This document shows, piece by piece, positions 22,901 through 34,306 of a stretch of DNA of 64,000 nt; within the stretch, counting starts at the first letter, position 1; every line of letters begins with the position of its first letter. The DNA is taken from positions 130,958-194,957 of the forward strand of contig CM021318.1 in NCBI GenBank assembly GCA_010645155.1, read 5' to 3'. The DNA comes from Tigriopus japonicus (taxonomy: Eukaryota > Arthropoda > Copepoda > Harpacticoida > Harpacticidae). The position numbers and the translations under genes are program-made. The notes beneath the pieces are model-generated. The model saw only the letters and a program-made list of their open reading frames with translations, was not told the DNA's origin and did no database searches.

Positions 22901-25450
22901 ATGGCCGTTGCTGAAACTTTTGCTGAGGCTGCTCGCAAAGCCGCCAATGGAAACTGGAGAAAACCTCGAGCCAAGATTTATGACTACAATCAGGTAAGCG
23001 AGAGAGAGATCCCTGTTCCACCAAAACCTTATCCGAATCAATATCACGGTGTACCATGAACTTGCAGGAGTTTGGAGGCAATTACTATCAACCCATGATT
23101 CAGTATGTGGTCGAGAGGGAAAATTATGGACCATTTCATGAGCGACGTCCCGTAGAAATGCCTGAGAGAGCAGAGATCAACTCCAATAAATATACTCAAA
23201 TGTAAGAATTGCTTTTTTGAAGAGTAATCGGAAAGTTTCGAATATCTTATTTGGTAACTTAAGGCGTCATGAGGACTATCGGAACACGGATATGGAATTG
23301 GAGCATTTCCTAACTCGCGCCTACAAAAGCCAGATCAAGGACATCAACTCGTCAACAGGTAGGAGAGGCTTCACCAAGTTTGGTATGGAAAGCAGTGATC
23401 CCTTTACCACTTGTGCCAATGTTCCGCCTTTTCCCTGTAGCTCACAGGCGATATGAACTTCACCTTAACTCTATAAGATCACCAACCATGTTCCCAAAAC
23501 CACCCGCGTCTGCAAGTTTGGATTATTACCTGCATGAGTTACAGAAAATTAGAAATAAGCAAGTCATTGAAGAGACTTTGAACAATAGACGCCGTGTTCT
23601 CAGGGTATTTCAAGTTGTTGATTTGAATCAATTTTTGCAAATTTACTGCCTTTTGGCTAACATTTTGCAAATATGGTTAAAACCTATGTTGCTCAACCTG
23701 AATGAAATTCTCAGTGATGCCATTTTTTCCTTCAGCTAAAGCCCATAGACTCATTGCACATAACAGCAAGGATACCACCTACAAAACTGGCCCGCAATTG
23801 TTGGGCTACCACGTAGCAGCTGATAATGACAGATACCATTACACCCACGAATTGGTAGGAAATACTTAAAGGAACCAAAAAATATCCATGAAACACTTAT
23901 GGACTGACTTTTGGCAGAATGTCATCAACCAGCGTGACTATTTGAGGAGAGAAAAAGAAGCTCAAATGGAAGCCATGGCAGAGCTAGAGCGCCAAAGGCG
24001 GAAACAATGGGTGGAAGATTATCTGACATATGGCCCAGGTCAGTCTTTCACTATTTTGGCAATACTCTATGCCTCTCAATGAGTCCCTCATTTTCTTGTT
24101 CATGATTCAGAGGGGCCCCCTCCTGAGGAACTTAATCCGGAGGTCATTGAGAGAGTCAAAGATGTCCGAGCTAAAATGTACTGGATCTACAGGCCACGTA
24201 ATGCTCGGGAATGCAAGGTAAAAAGGAGCCTTGACGGACTTTGCATGCTTGAGGGCCCGATTGTTCTGAATCTAGTGATGCCATTGAGCACTCTGCCACA
24301 AGACACATGCCATCCCATGACTGAAACCTAGACTGACAAATATTGAAAGGAAACTTTAGGGGCTCATGGCATCACTGAGATAGTGTGCTTACATAATTTG
24401 CAAATGCTAACTTTTATGAGTGTGAATTATCTTAGATCAAGTGATGTGTCATTAAAACACTAGAATTCTGGGTACACTTGTTCATGAACTAATTGATCTG
24501 ATAAAGATTGACAATGGAGTGAATCGACACTCGATGACAAATCTTGCAACCTTTTACCTACTAAACTCCAACTAGTTGCACGTACACATAACCAATATTT
24601 TTAAATGAAATTGCTTGCAATTTTCGCGTGCTTTGACTGTTTCTTTTTGATCTGCTAATTTTTTAACTCTCTGGCAAAAAAATCCAAAGATATTTCTCAA
24701 AATGCAAGAATACACTGCTCTTACCCAAAGGACGCCTTTCTCGCTTGCTCAAAACCTGAGGAAAAGAAAGTGGAATGTCCTTTGCTTTTTGTATGCTTTC
24801 ATGTATCTCCCAAAGTTAGCTCTAAAAATGTTTAACCGTGTTACAGCAATGGCTCGAGTAAGGATGATCCACGCGGCTGCCTCCAAACGTCGTCAACCTC
24901 ATTCTCCCCTTGACAATGTTGATACTCCATATGATAGCATGACTCTTCTGCGAGGTGCTCCACCAGGCAGGGTAAGCAATGAAGCTTGAGCTAAGTTTGT
25001 TTACTCCAGAGGGCGCTAGGTGCTGCAAGGGATTCCCACACAGGACTAGGCTCTCAATTTTAAATTACGGTATGAGTTCAAAAGATTCTAAAATCAATAT
25101 CCGGGGCTGTTGACACCAATATTTTGAAATTCACACATTATTCTAGATGTGTCTTGAGGGCTAATGCTCCTATTAGTTTATTTTTTTGGTTTTTCTTACA
25201 CACAGTCAATTCAAGACTCTCAAAAGACTCTTTTATTTTTCTCTAGGAGCGCGTAAACCATTATGCCACCGAATTGAGCATCATCAAGAAACATCAAGAC
25301 GACTACAATAAAAAAATGAGGAAACACCTCTCTGACGTGAACACTTTTGGAGACTATGACTACCATTACAAGTTCTACAATGGCGCCACCGACAAAAACT
25401 ATCAATTCTATCGCCCTGACATTATCTCTGATACCATTGCCAAGATCTAA
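22901..25450 (+). CDS. Orphan Tyr/Arg-rich cytoplasmic protein, about 400 residues
   Basis: Exons at 22901-22993, 23068-23201, 23264-23358, 23441-23604, 23736-23854, 23918-24038, 24111-24217, about 24816-24971 and 25247-25450. Most joins keep frame with GT-AG borders. Two do not close simply. The exon at 23736 needs one base carried over, but the exon before it ends on a codon. The exon ending 24217 reads on only if the next one starts at 24816 (AAAG acceptor), or if a donor at C|GTAATG is used with the acceptor at 24846. A missed micro-exon, alternative splicing or an assembly indel would explain this. The product has no signal peptide or membrane segment. It is rich in Tyr, Arg and charged helices (QMEAMAELERQRRKQW) and ends with Tyr-rich repeats (FGDYDYHYKFYNG). 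I do not recognise it; a structural, perhaps muscle, role is a guess. Confidence 0.7.
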
Positions 25451-25595
25451 ATTCCTTTTTAACTCATCATTTGATCACACCTTGCCAATTATGAATTTTA
25501 TTGCTGCATAGATGCTATGCAAAACGGCCCCAACAAGATCATGATCTTCATTTTCTCGCCATGAGGCTGCTGTGGATTTATCAATAAAGTTTTGC

Positions 25596-27099
25596 TCATT
25601 CTTGCTCTTCTTCGACCTCGAACTCTTGAACGGGTTGCAATGAGTTTTTAAGGGTCCGAATTAAAGGGAATGGCATGCCTTCTTGACACTGAGTTCCGGT
25701 GAAATCATCCATTCCCAAGGCCCACACGAAGGCATTTTGCAATCCGTGGTCTTTCATAACCCGAGTTTTGGCCTCTATTGAGGACATGTCATCGAAACTG
25801 ATCCACTGATCTCCTTGAACAGCATACGGAACTTTAGCTTCATCGTCCATTTTGTAGCTTGCACCGTCTAGAAAATTGAAAATAAGGCCAATTTAGCACT
25901 TGTATTAAATGAGACCGGATATATTTGAAGGGATTAAATTATTCAGTTAATCTGTTTCATTATGAATTGCATTAACTTTGTTTTGATAAAAAGATTCAAA
26001 AATGAGTTACTGAACATTTTTTGTCATAAAATTCAAATAAGCGTTCAAAAATGTAACTGGTAAAAGTGCTCCAAACTTGCACTTTAAATTTCGCTTCCGC
26101 ACTGAACAACTTTGCTACCCTGAATAGTTTGGCATGATTTTAGACAGAGTTCACCTTTAGCTTACCCATAAGAATCTTGCAAATCTCGAAGTAAGTCAAG
26201 GCCCCAGACATATCCGACAAGGCCCCACCTTCTCCGGGACCTTGAATTGCAGCTCCAACTTCGTGGTTTTCTGGATCAGCCAAGGTGAAAGACCGACCAT
26301 AGGTAGGGAATCCCATGATGACCTTTTCCTTGGGAATATCCATTTCCAACAATCCCTCAAGCGTGTGACTGAAGGACAATGAGCCTTCGGGAGCATATAG
26401 AGGGGCATTATGACCGGTTTTGTTGTCCCAATATCCGTGAAAATCGTAGGTGATGATGTTCAGGAAATTCACGACCTTGCTCAGCTCGGGAAGGTTGTAG
26501 TAGGAGGCTGTAAAGGCCTCAGGTTTGCTCGATACAACAGTGCCGAGGACATATTGATCCCCTAATCCCTCTCTCAGAGTCTGATGAAGCTCCAAGAAAT
26601 GGCCTTCGTCGCTCTCTTTGAGAAATTCCCAGTTCACCACAAATCCAGCCAATTTGTGTTCCTTCAAAGCCTCTAGGACAGACTTGGTAAAGGCTTCTTG
26701 AGCCTCCTTGGATTGACCGATTTGAACATAATCTTCCGAGTCAGTTGCAGAAAATCCTCCGGCTGACACGAGAACTTTCAACGATGGGTTCTTCAAGGTC
26801 AGGCTTTTAATTTCCTCCAATAGACCTTCTTGTTCGGATCCTTCAAAGGTAGCCTTCATGTCCAAAACCCCGTCATTGATCTTGATGAAAGAGACAATGA
26901 TGTGGGTGCAAAGCTCAGGATCAATGTCTTGGGGTGTGAATTTTCCCACTCCAGATCGGTATTGGGACCAAAGATTGTAGTAACAGATCAATTTCTGGGA
27001 TTCTGGAGTAACCTCTTCAAGAGAGACATCACTCACAGGAACTCCCAATATTCCAATTGTGGACGTGAGACAGACAAGAGGCAATAAAAAACCCCTCAT
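25596..27099 (-). CDS. Secreted GH18 chitinase-like protein lacking catalytic aspartates
   Basis: Two exons, 27099-26166 and 25867-25596, join in frame to 401 residues. A signal peptide (MRGFLLPLVCLTSTIGILG) precedes one GH18 barrel: ICYYNLWSQYRSG, the substrate strand KVLVSAGGFS, the barrel motif YDFHGYWDNKTGHNAPLY, GFPTYGRSF and the final strand AFVWALGMDDFTG. The active-site strand, normally FDGxDxDWE, reads LAGFVVNWE: the proton-donor Glu remains but all three Asp are replaced (Ala, Val, Asn). Enzyme activity is therefore doubtful, and a binding or imaginal-disc-growth-factor-like role is more likely. No chitin-binding domain follows; the tail is short and acidic (FEVEEEQE). The start is the ATG at 27099; the open frame continues upstream without another ATG. 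The 3' ends of this gene and the plus-strand orphan gene overlap. Confidence 0.94.
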
Positions 27100-27267
27100 G
27101 TTGTTCCTTTCACTATGTTCAAGGATGTGAATCAAATCGAAGCGATACTTTCCTTAAATAGAGTGGTATAATTCATATCTAAAACCAGTCTGGTGAGTGC
27201 ATGAGGTGGTAAAAAAGCAGCAACCAAAATAAAAGTAGGTTATCCGTGATTAAGATATTGATAATTA

Positions 27268-29010
27268 TTAGAGTTTCTTTTTCTCGACTCTGAGGTAAGT
27301 ACGGACATAAAAGGCGCTAAACAGATAGAGCATGGACAGTCCATAGCCTAGACTCCAGTAGCAAAAATTGTGTTTGAGGACGCCAATTGAAGCGTGAACG
27401 AGGTCGATGACGAATTGGACGATTTGGAGCTCGGTGAGGCGGCGTTTCCAGGATGGCTGCCATCCCATGGCGGTCAATCCGTAATACAGGTAGAGAAAAA
27501 CATGCACCTGAAAAGATTTAAAGGGACATGTACTCCATGTTTTGGCTGAACTATTGCTATTTTCCGGCACGCGATTAAAAAGTCTCCTTGTAAGTGGACA
27601 AAGACGTTTCGAAGGCGGAGAGCAAACTTGAAAATTACCATGCATGCCCGTAACTTTCATTATAACTTGATTAAATACTTGATCTAAAAACTATTTGGAA
27701 CCAAACTTTCCAGCAAGCCAAACAAAAGTTGATTATTGTTGTGAACTTGTGAAGATTTGAGGCGTTTGAGGATATATGATATCATTGAAACTGAGTCAAA
27801 TACCAATTTCAGTTATTACCTAAATATTGAAACCTTAGTAACGTGGTAATATTTGAATGAATTTGATTGTTTTGAGCTGAATATGACCAAAAATAAATGC
27901 TGTGATTGTAGAATTATGAAGTTTGAAAATGAAAAAAGTGACATCAATTTCACATTTTTATTAAAAAAATTGGACTTGCTTGGCTTGTCTAAAAAGGCAG
28001 AGAAGCTGAATGTATTTCAAACAGCCAGACAATTCCATTTGCGATTAAAACTCACGCTTGCCTTGTTCATGGTAAAATCTATTTCCAAGCCTTGTTGTCT
28101 TGGCATTGCAAAAGCTTGCAGGATTTACCATTGTCATCAATATATTTCCTAATCATCAAAAAGACTAAGCCTTGCCCACCTAGAACACTATTGCACCATC
28201 ATTTTTTGGCAACACTGACTAGCTTGCCGCCTTCTTCAAACGCAAAGTTTTGTGAGTGATCCACAACAGCATACAAAGAACGTACTATTTCGAATGGATT
28301 ACAAACAAGTTAGTGGAAATCATACAAGTTGCTTAGCTTACCAATGCATTAAGCATAAGAGGCATAGCGAAAGCGGCCCAGGCATAACGGGTGTAGCCCA
28401 AATCAGATAAAAGCAACATGGAAGCATGGTGGTAGACGTGAAGTGGCGATATCTGACGGAATTTGTGCCGAAGAATCATGAACACCGTATCCAGAAGCTC
28501 AAAAACCTGTTGGAAAGTCAAACTTTTGTTAATCAAGATTACCTGCGAACTCTTTCATCAAGGGTTGTCTTATTTCTTACATTCCTTTCCTTAGGAATTA
28601 ATGGAAGAGAAGATGCTTTTTTGCACATACCTTTGTAATCCAGTAGACATAAAAGATGAAGCTTAATTTGGGATTGGGTGTCTTTTCATAGAGTGAGGGA
28701 GCTTCAAAAAGACACTGTAGAAACCCAACAAAGCAGTAGACGTTAACCAAACTGATGGCAATGTTGTACACACCCATAAACTACATTGGGGAGGCGAAAT
28801 ACTAAACCTTAATGACGGATTAGTGGTAAGTGAATCTTTGAGTTTATTGACCTTTCTCAAATCATAAGGAGATGAAATGACTTTCTTCATGGTTCCAAGC
28901 TGATTTACCATCAACAGGTAAAGGCAGAATATGGGAAATGAAGTTGAAGTTATGAATGACCACACGATTTCTCGATATCGGTGTAGTGGGATGTCTGTGA
29001 GAAGCTCCAT
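27268..29010 (-). CDS. Very-long-chain fatty acid elongase (ELO family)
   Basis: Condensing enzyme of the microsomal fatty acid elongation cycle, a multi-pass ER membrane protein. Exons 29010-28852, 28780-28631, 28506-28342 and 27507-27268 join in phase 0 to 237 residues. Family signatures are present: FELLDTVFMILRHK, the catalytic histidine box HVYHH (residues 126-130), MLNALVHVFLYLYYG and a C-terminal lysine cluster (VEKKKL) suited to ER retention. The protein is somewhat shorter than the usual 260-320 residues, mainly at the N-terminus, where only about 50 residues precede the region FMGVYNIAISLVNVY. The frame upstream of the ATG has only a GTG. The first coding exon could therefore be preceded by a missed one. 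The substrate class cannot be told from sequence alone. Confidence 0.94.
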
Positions 29011-30371
29011 GACGAATTGAAACACCTTATCGCTATTTTGATTGTCATAGATGGTTCGACTTTGATCTTTAGGAAGGGCTTACTGTTGTTTGAATGATTC
29101 TAGGAGATTTTTAAAGCGGATTGTCGTCAGTCAAGTCACCAAATCTCAATATTACTTTGCTCTTTTTTTCTTCTTGAAACGCGATTGAAACTCCTTGCTG
29201 CTTAACAACATCAAATCTACTTTTTTAAACGTGATATTTTCTGTTATAAGTCGTGGATAAGGTAGAATATTTCTTTTATTTCTGCTGAAAAAAATGATTC
29301 CCTTGTATATATTCTTTTCCACAATTGAAATTGTGTCAACATAGGTAAAGTTAGAAAGAGCTTATGGTAATCTAAAAGCTCACAGACCTGTTAGACAAGA
29401 ACATACAAGTGTTCTTGCCCTAATGATGAAAATACTTGTTTTTTTAATAATCAACAGGGCTTTGATCGTTCCTTAAAAAAAGGAACGAATTACAGTGCCA
29501 ATTCTCTTTCCAAAAACGAGGAGTTCCTTTTCAAAACAGGAATGGCATTACACAATACACGATACGTAACAAAAGTACTTTGATGAGGAAACCTTTTTTA
29601 AAAATGTGTTGGTTTTAACAAAAATTGGCACACTGGCTGAAATTTTTAAGGAAAGAATGAAAGAGTCTTTTGTTGATTTGTTCAACAGATTCAATGACAT
29701 TGTCAGTAGATGGATTCAAATATCTCCAACAATCAAACGGACCCAAAAACTCAAAATGTTTCTAGATGGTATTAGATCCTATTCCATGAACAAAAACGAG
29801 TCAATTTAGTACCTAAATAGAGCACTCGGGGAAACTTCTGAACTCCCAGGAAGCAGTTGTTTCCCTCTTTGAACACCGTTGGTTGCTCATTGTCGAAAGG
29901 AGTAGACTCAATCCAGTGTTCGGGTTAGATCCTTCCTCTTACTTCCGTATACCAAACATTACTTTACCCTTATCCCCTTTTACATGAATATCAGAGGATT
30001 TTTAAAATCTTCAAAAAGTCAGTTTAGTTTCAGGCGTTAGAAGTGATAGTTTGGACCTTAAAAAGTAGTGAGTTGAGTAATGAGTAACAAGAACAAATGA
30101 GTTTCGGTCGTCACAATAACTGCATTGTTTAAATAAAAATGCATTACAAAAAAATGAAATGCATTTTCCTCTGACGGAAAAAGTAACAAATTATTGTACT
30201 TTCATGACAACTAGTCTTGCTACCCTTGCCCTGTTCCGTAATTTCAAGGGCTTTTAAATTACAAGAGTTTGTATTTCTTGAATTACAAATGTCGTCAGGC
30301 TTAATTCTAATCCATGGTAAGATATATTAAGATACAAAAGGAATTGCGAGAATGACGTCAATTTTTCGATG
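29011..30371. other. Gene-free stretch upstream of the elongase
   Basis: Probably includes the elongase promoter. A 67-codon frame at 29606-29809 has no ATG near its start and no protein signature. Short hairpins such as GTTCCTTAAAAAAAGGAAC (29469-29487) are present. Confidence 0.4.
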
Positions 30372-30502
30372 ATAATAAATAGGGACAGGAAAAAGACGAA
30401 TAAGTTTATTCGTCTTTTTTCATCTTTTCTCGTCTTTTTGGCCTTTATTCGTCGCGAAATTTTTTTTCGTCTAATTTGGATTTTATTCGTCTTTTTTCGT
30501 CT

Positions 30503-30773
30503 AATGGATGAGTGTAATCGAACGAATTCAGCTGTGGATTCTGGGGACAAAATGACTAGGGATGGGTCAGAACTAGGTTCTGACATTTTACAGGTTCAGT
30601 TTGCTATGTGAGGAACAAATTCTTATTTGAATTGATTGTCAAAATGAAGAAAACGAGTTGGGCTAACGAATTTTGATTAAATTTTATGGAGGGTGAGTCT
30701 CGACTCCGACGCATCCCTAGCCATTTTGGCCCCAGAATCCCCAGCTGAATTCGTTCGATTACACTTATCCATT
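30503..30773. mobile_element. MITE with long inverted repeats, copy 2 (nested)
   Basis: The same family as 1363-1632, similar over the whole 270 bp including AATGGATGAGTGTAATCGAA at the left and CCAGCTGAATTCGTTCGATT at the right. It is inserted within the hAT-type element, so it is the younger insertion. Confidence 0.88.
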
Positions 30774-31402
30774 GGCCAAAAGTTTGGATTTTCTCAGATT
30801 TCAAGCGCTTTCAGCGTTTTTTTTTTCAATTTTCCAAGCAAATAAAAACTTCAAAGAAAGTTCAACCCCACCAATTATAAGCCAATGTAATAATTTGATT
30901 GTCAGTTGAGGGTTTTGCACAAACAAAATACAATCCACACTTATAAATTAACTTGTACTCGTAGAGTTGCTCAACAGACACAGAAAGAAAAGTTTACTAT
31001 TGGGATGAAAAGGCCATCAGAACAATTATTGGATTTGCAAATCTGATTTTAAGTATAGCTGTACTAAAAACGTTCCTTTAAAAAGGCATTTTTTAACTCT
31101 TGGTTTTAATTTGACATATGGACAACTGGCTAATTCTTGCTCGTTAGGTACTTCCTTTTTTAAATTTTCTAGATTTCGCCGTTTTTGACAGTCAGATCAG
31201 TTCAGACAGATTGATCCTTATCAATAGGGACATAAATAACGTGTAATTTGTTGGAGCAGCTTTAAACGTCTTTTTCGTCTAGACGGGCATGTAATTTTTT
31301 TTCTTTCTTATAAGATAGGTCCATTCGCCTTTTTTGGAAATTAATTCGATTTTTTCCATCTTGCAAATATTTTTTTCTTCTTTTTTTTCGTCCTATGGGA
31401 AC

Positions 31403-31510
31403 TTTTATTCGTCTTTTTTCGTTTAATCGGTCAATTTTATTCGTCTTTTTTCGTCTAACCAGGCAACTGTATTCGTCTTTTTTCGTTTAATTTGGCAGTT
31501 TTATTCGTCT
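31403..31510 (+). repeat. 32-bp minisatellite inside the hAT-type element
   Basis: Units start at 31403, 31435, 31467 and 31499, with core TTTTATTCGTCTTTTTTCGT and about 3.3 copies. The same core, less regular, lies at the left end of the element (30400-30502). Confidence 0.75.
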
Positions 31511-31534
31511 TAACTTCCTGTCCCTAATAATAAG

Positions 31535-32780
31535 CAAAAATATTGCGATTGCTGTTTTTGTTGGGAATGAAGGTTTGGGATCTGGTTAATGAGAAGAAGA
31601 CATATGATGTCTTGATATGATCATCTCAATATTTCAGGCTTTGTTCATTGAACTCGATAAAGATGTTGAAATGAATTTATAAATCCATTTTCCCTTGTGT
31701 CTAAGTTTATCCTTGGCTAAGAAGCACTCTTTCGATCTCGTAAATTTTCACTTGACTATTTAATGCATGTGAAGTCAGTGACGGTGCGGTGCGTCTAGAC
31801 TTATTATTGGAAATACTGATACTTTGAGCTGGCTTTGTCATTTTCATTGCTCGGGCAAAAAGCGCTACAAGATTTGGTCACATAAAATCAGTTTTTTTTT
31901 TTAATTTTACGCACTTTTCACCATAGTATATTTCCGCGAATGTGGCCTAAACTCTACGAATTGGTGAGAATTTCCAATTTGTTTTTTCCAAAAGGGTCAA
32001 CTTTGAAATATTTTTTTCCAGATCAACAAATAATATAAATCTTAATACATGATGTAAGATAGATGAAAGTTTTTTAAAAACAAATTTAGTTTTTTTGCGA
32101 ATTTGCCCTTTTTTGAATGTTGTTTTGGTGGTCCAAAACAAAAGTTGAAATTTTGATGACTAAAAGCACATTGTTTGTTTTGTTTGTTAAGGAGTCAGTA
32201 CATCACTGATAATGTGTTTCATGAGGGCATATTCCCGCTCCTTACCACTTTTTGGTTGCCAATGGTAATAATTACAAGAACTATAAGCACATGTTTATTT
32301 GCGCTTTTTGTCCACCTCTAGTGATGATAGTAATACAAAATCAAAGACAATGAATGAGCTATCCTTTAATATCAATCAAGTTAATAAATATCCAATTTTC
32401 TCATGGCTTCCTTATTTTCCCCCTCTCTTTGTGTTCAAAGCTCTTGTGTATTGATGTTTCTCCAGCTAGTGTCAGAACAGTACAGTGTAAGACTCAGGGA
32501 TGCTATTTTCGACCCCTTTTTCTTTGATATTTTGGAAACATGTTTCTTCATAATCAAAATTCACTAGAGCATAAGTGTATCTTTCTCTCAATAGATTGCC
32601 ATTTTCTTTGGCCAGCAAATTGGTTTGATATGTAACAATATCTAGTACCAAAAACAAATGAATAAAAGCTGCTCCCCTCAGTTACCATCTTCTCTTGTAA
32701 GAGCAATTAAAAACCTCTCTTTACATGGCAACACTGTGTAGATTCCTTTCTAGTATTTGTTAAAGAAGCCAGTTTGTGAG
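31535..32780. other. Gene-free AT-rich stretch
   Basis: No gene is recognised. GGGCAAAAAGCGC near 31853 and GCGCTTTTTGTCCACC near 32300 are partly inverted and might be the decayed ends of another hAT-type element, but the termini and flanks do not match well enough to call it. Confidence 0.35.
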
Positions 32781-32784
32781 TGAG

Positions 32785-32829
32785 TTCCAGTCGCGAGCAA
32801 GACCTCAGGCCCAACTGACTGAGTGTGAG
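32785..32829 (+). promoter_or_regulatory. Probable promoter and 5' UTR exon of the Pro-rich gene
   Basis: A strong donor, TGTGAG|GTAAGTG, lies at 32829-32830, and an acceptor AACTAG lies about 13 bases before the ATG at 33001. An initiator-like CCAGTC occurs near 32788. No TATA box is evident at the expected distance. Confidence 0.45.
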
Positions 32830-33000
32830 GTAAGTGCATGAGTAGCATCTGTCAAGTTATGACGCAAAAGGACTTTACCACTTCTCTGATAAGGCCAAAT
32901 CATTTAAAGCACCAACTTAGTTCTGAATCATACCAAGTTAGAGCTTGAAGTAACTTCAAGGAGCATTGAAACATAGCTTTGTGCAACTAGGAGCAGAGTC

Positions 33001-33823
33001 ATGGAGAAAAATAGTGCTTTGTATCCGCCTAGTGCTCCTCCACCTGAAGAAAATAAAACTTTAAGGATGCCTGAGCCACCACCCTTTTATTCTCATTCTA
33101 ATGCCGATTATCAACAAGGCAAGATTCCTGATCTGTTCCACCACATCCTCTGAATTGCTTACATGCTTACTCTAGGAAACCACAGAATTCCTTATTAACC
33201 TTACACATGCTTCTCTTTCCTTGAATATTCATTATTCAATTAAGAAGCTATTTTTTCTTGGCCTAACCTGAAAGATGAAGATAATGTGCGACATTCCTCA
33301 AAAAATTGGCTTTTTGTCTATCTGAAAGAGCTCCTTTGTTGCTAGTGTTGAGGTTGCTAATTGTGGTAACCATGCCGACCAGATCCTTGCAAATAAGCGT
33401 GTTAGAAAGTACAATTCAGAGGGTGATTTTTGACTGACAGGTCAACAAGTACCAGGAGCTCCCCCACCGTACACTCCTTATCCCCAACCTGGACCACAGG
33501 CTCCCCAATATCCAGGGGCATACAATGTTCCACCAAAACAACCTAATGCCCAATATGGCTATCCCCCAATGGGGCCACAACAAAGTCCTTATCCTCAACA
33601 AGGGATGACTACGGTGATTCAGATGCCGGTTCAGCAGGGGCAGTTTGACGCCGGGGCGCGATTCCATCCGATGTCTCCGCCCTCAATACCTCCTCCACCC
33701 CCAGGATGTATCCCAAATTCGGCCCAATTGTCAATGATTCAGGGTCAGCCTGTTGCAAATGTTCAGCAAAAGAAAGGTGGATTCTGGAAAGGCTCTGGAG
33801 GAGGAGGTTACACATTTTGGTGA
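33001..33823 (+). CDS. Small Pro/Gln/Tyr-rich protein with PPxY motif
   Basis: Two exons, 33001-33118 and 33441-33823, join in frame to 166 residues. The intron starts AAG|GCAAGA and ends CTGACAG, a GC-AG intron; no GT donor keeps the frame. The protein is dominated by Pro, Gln, Tyr and Gly. It has PPxY-type WW-domain ligands (APPPYTPY), PPPFY, several PxYP-like repeats and a Gly/Trp/Lys-rich end (KKGGFWKGSGGGGYTFW). There is no signal peptide or long membrane helix. Proteins of this composition often recruit NEDD4-type ligases or act at membranes, but I cannot name the family. Confidence 0.8.
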
Positions 33824-34306
33824 ATGTCTCTGTAATTGGAGAAACACAAAATATGAAATACAAATGGCATGATTATAGGCAAACAGTGGTACCAATTAGT
33901 AGATTGAGATGCTGAATCTGCAGTTGTCTTTGTTCTCGATCGTCTGTTATCTTTCGTTTGACATTCATGTCAACATTTAAGCATAGGGTAGAGTGAATGA
34001 GGTCGGGGTTCAGATTGGCCTGTTGTAGGGAATGTCTCGCCACTTTGATTCTCCAGATTTTGTGCGATTGAAGGAAGCAAACAGGATTTGTATCATACTC
34101 TCGGGATAGTGGCAAGTCAAGTCAACCCTTTGTAACAACTACTAAGGTCTGCGTCTGCAATTCGGCCGCTCACTCAAATGTGACGCAATATTTTGAAGAA
34201 AGAAGCAAAGGCCAAACTTTTTGCGACTCGATTTGTGGCGTATTCACATTCGAACAATTAAGTGAAACTACCTTGGCTTTCATTACAGAGACAGGTGCTG
34301 AGCACA
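33824..34306 (+). other. Intergenic and 5' UTR of the reticulophagy receptor gene
   Basis: A good acceptor, GGCTTTCATTACAG, ends at 34288, just before AGACAGGTGCTGAG and the ATG at 34307. It implies a 5' UTR intron whose first exon lies somewhere in this interval or further upstream. Confidence 0.45.

Larger units (their letters stand above)
30380..31526. mobile_element. hAT-type non-autonomous element, 1147 bp, with nested MITE
   Basis: Ends read TAGGGACAGGAA and TTCCTGTCCCTA. Flanks ATAATAAA (30372-30379) and ATAATAAG (31527-31534) match at seven of eight bases, a slightly decayed target duplication. Both ends carry many copies of TTATTCGTCTTTTTTCGTCT. A MITE (30503-30773) interrupts the left repeat block. 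There is no transposase frame. Confidence 0.83.

Noticed and set aside
31848..32318. Possible further hAT-type element with GGGCAAAAAGCGC ends
   Set aside because: Only the inner part of the ends matches, and the flanking 8 bases do not form a duplication.
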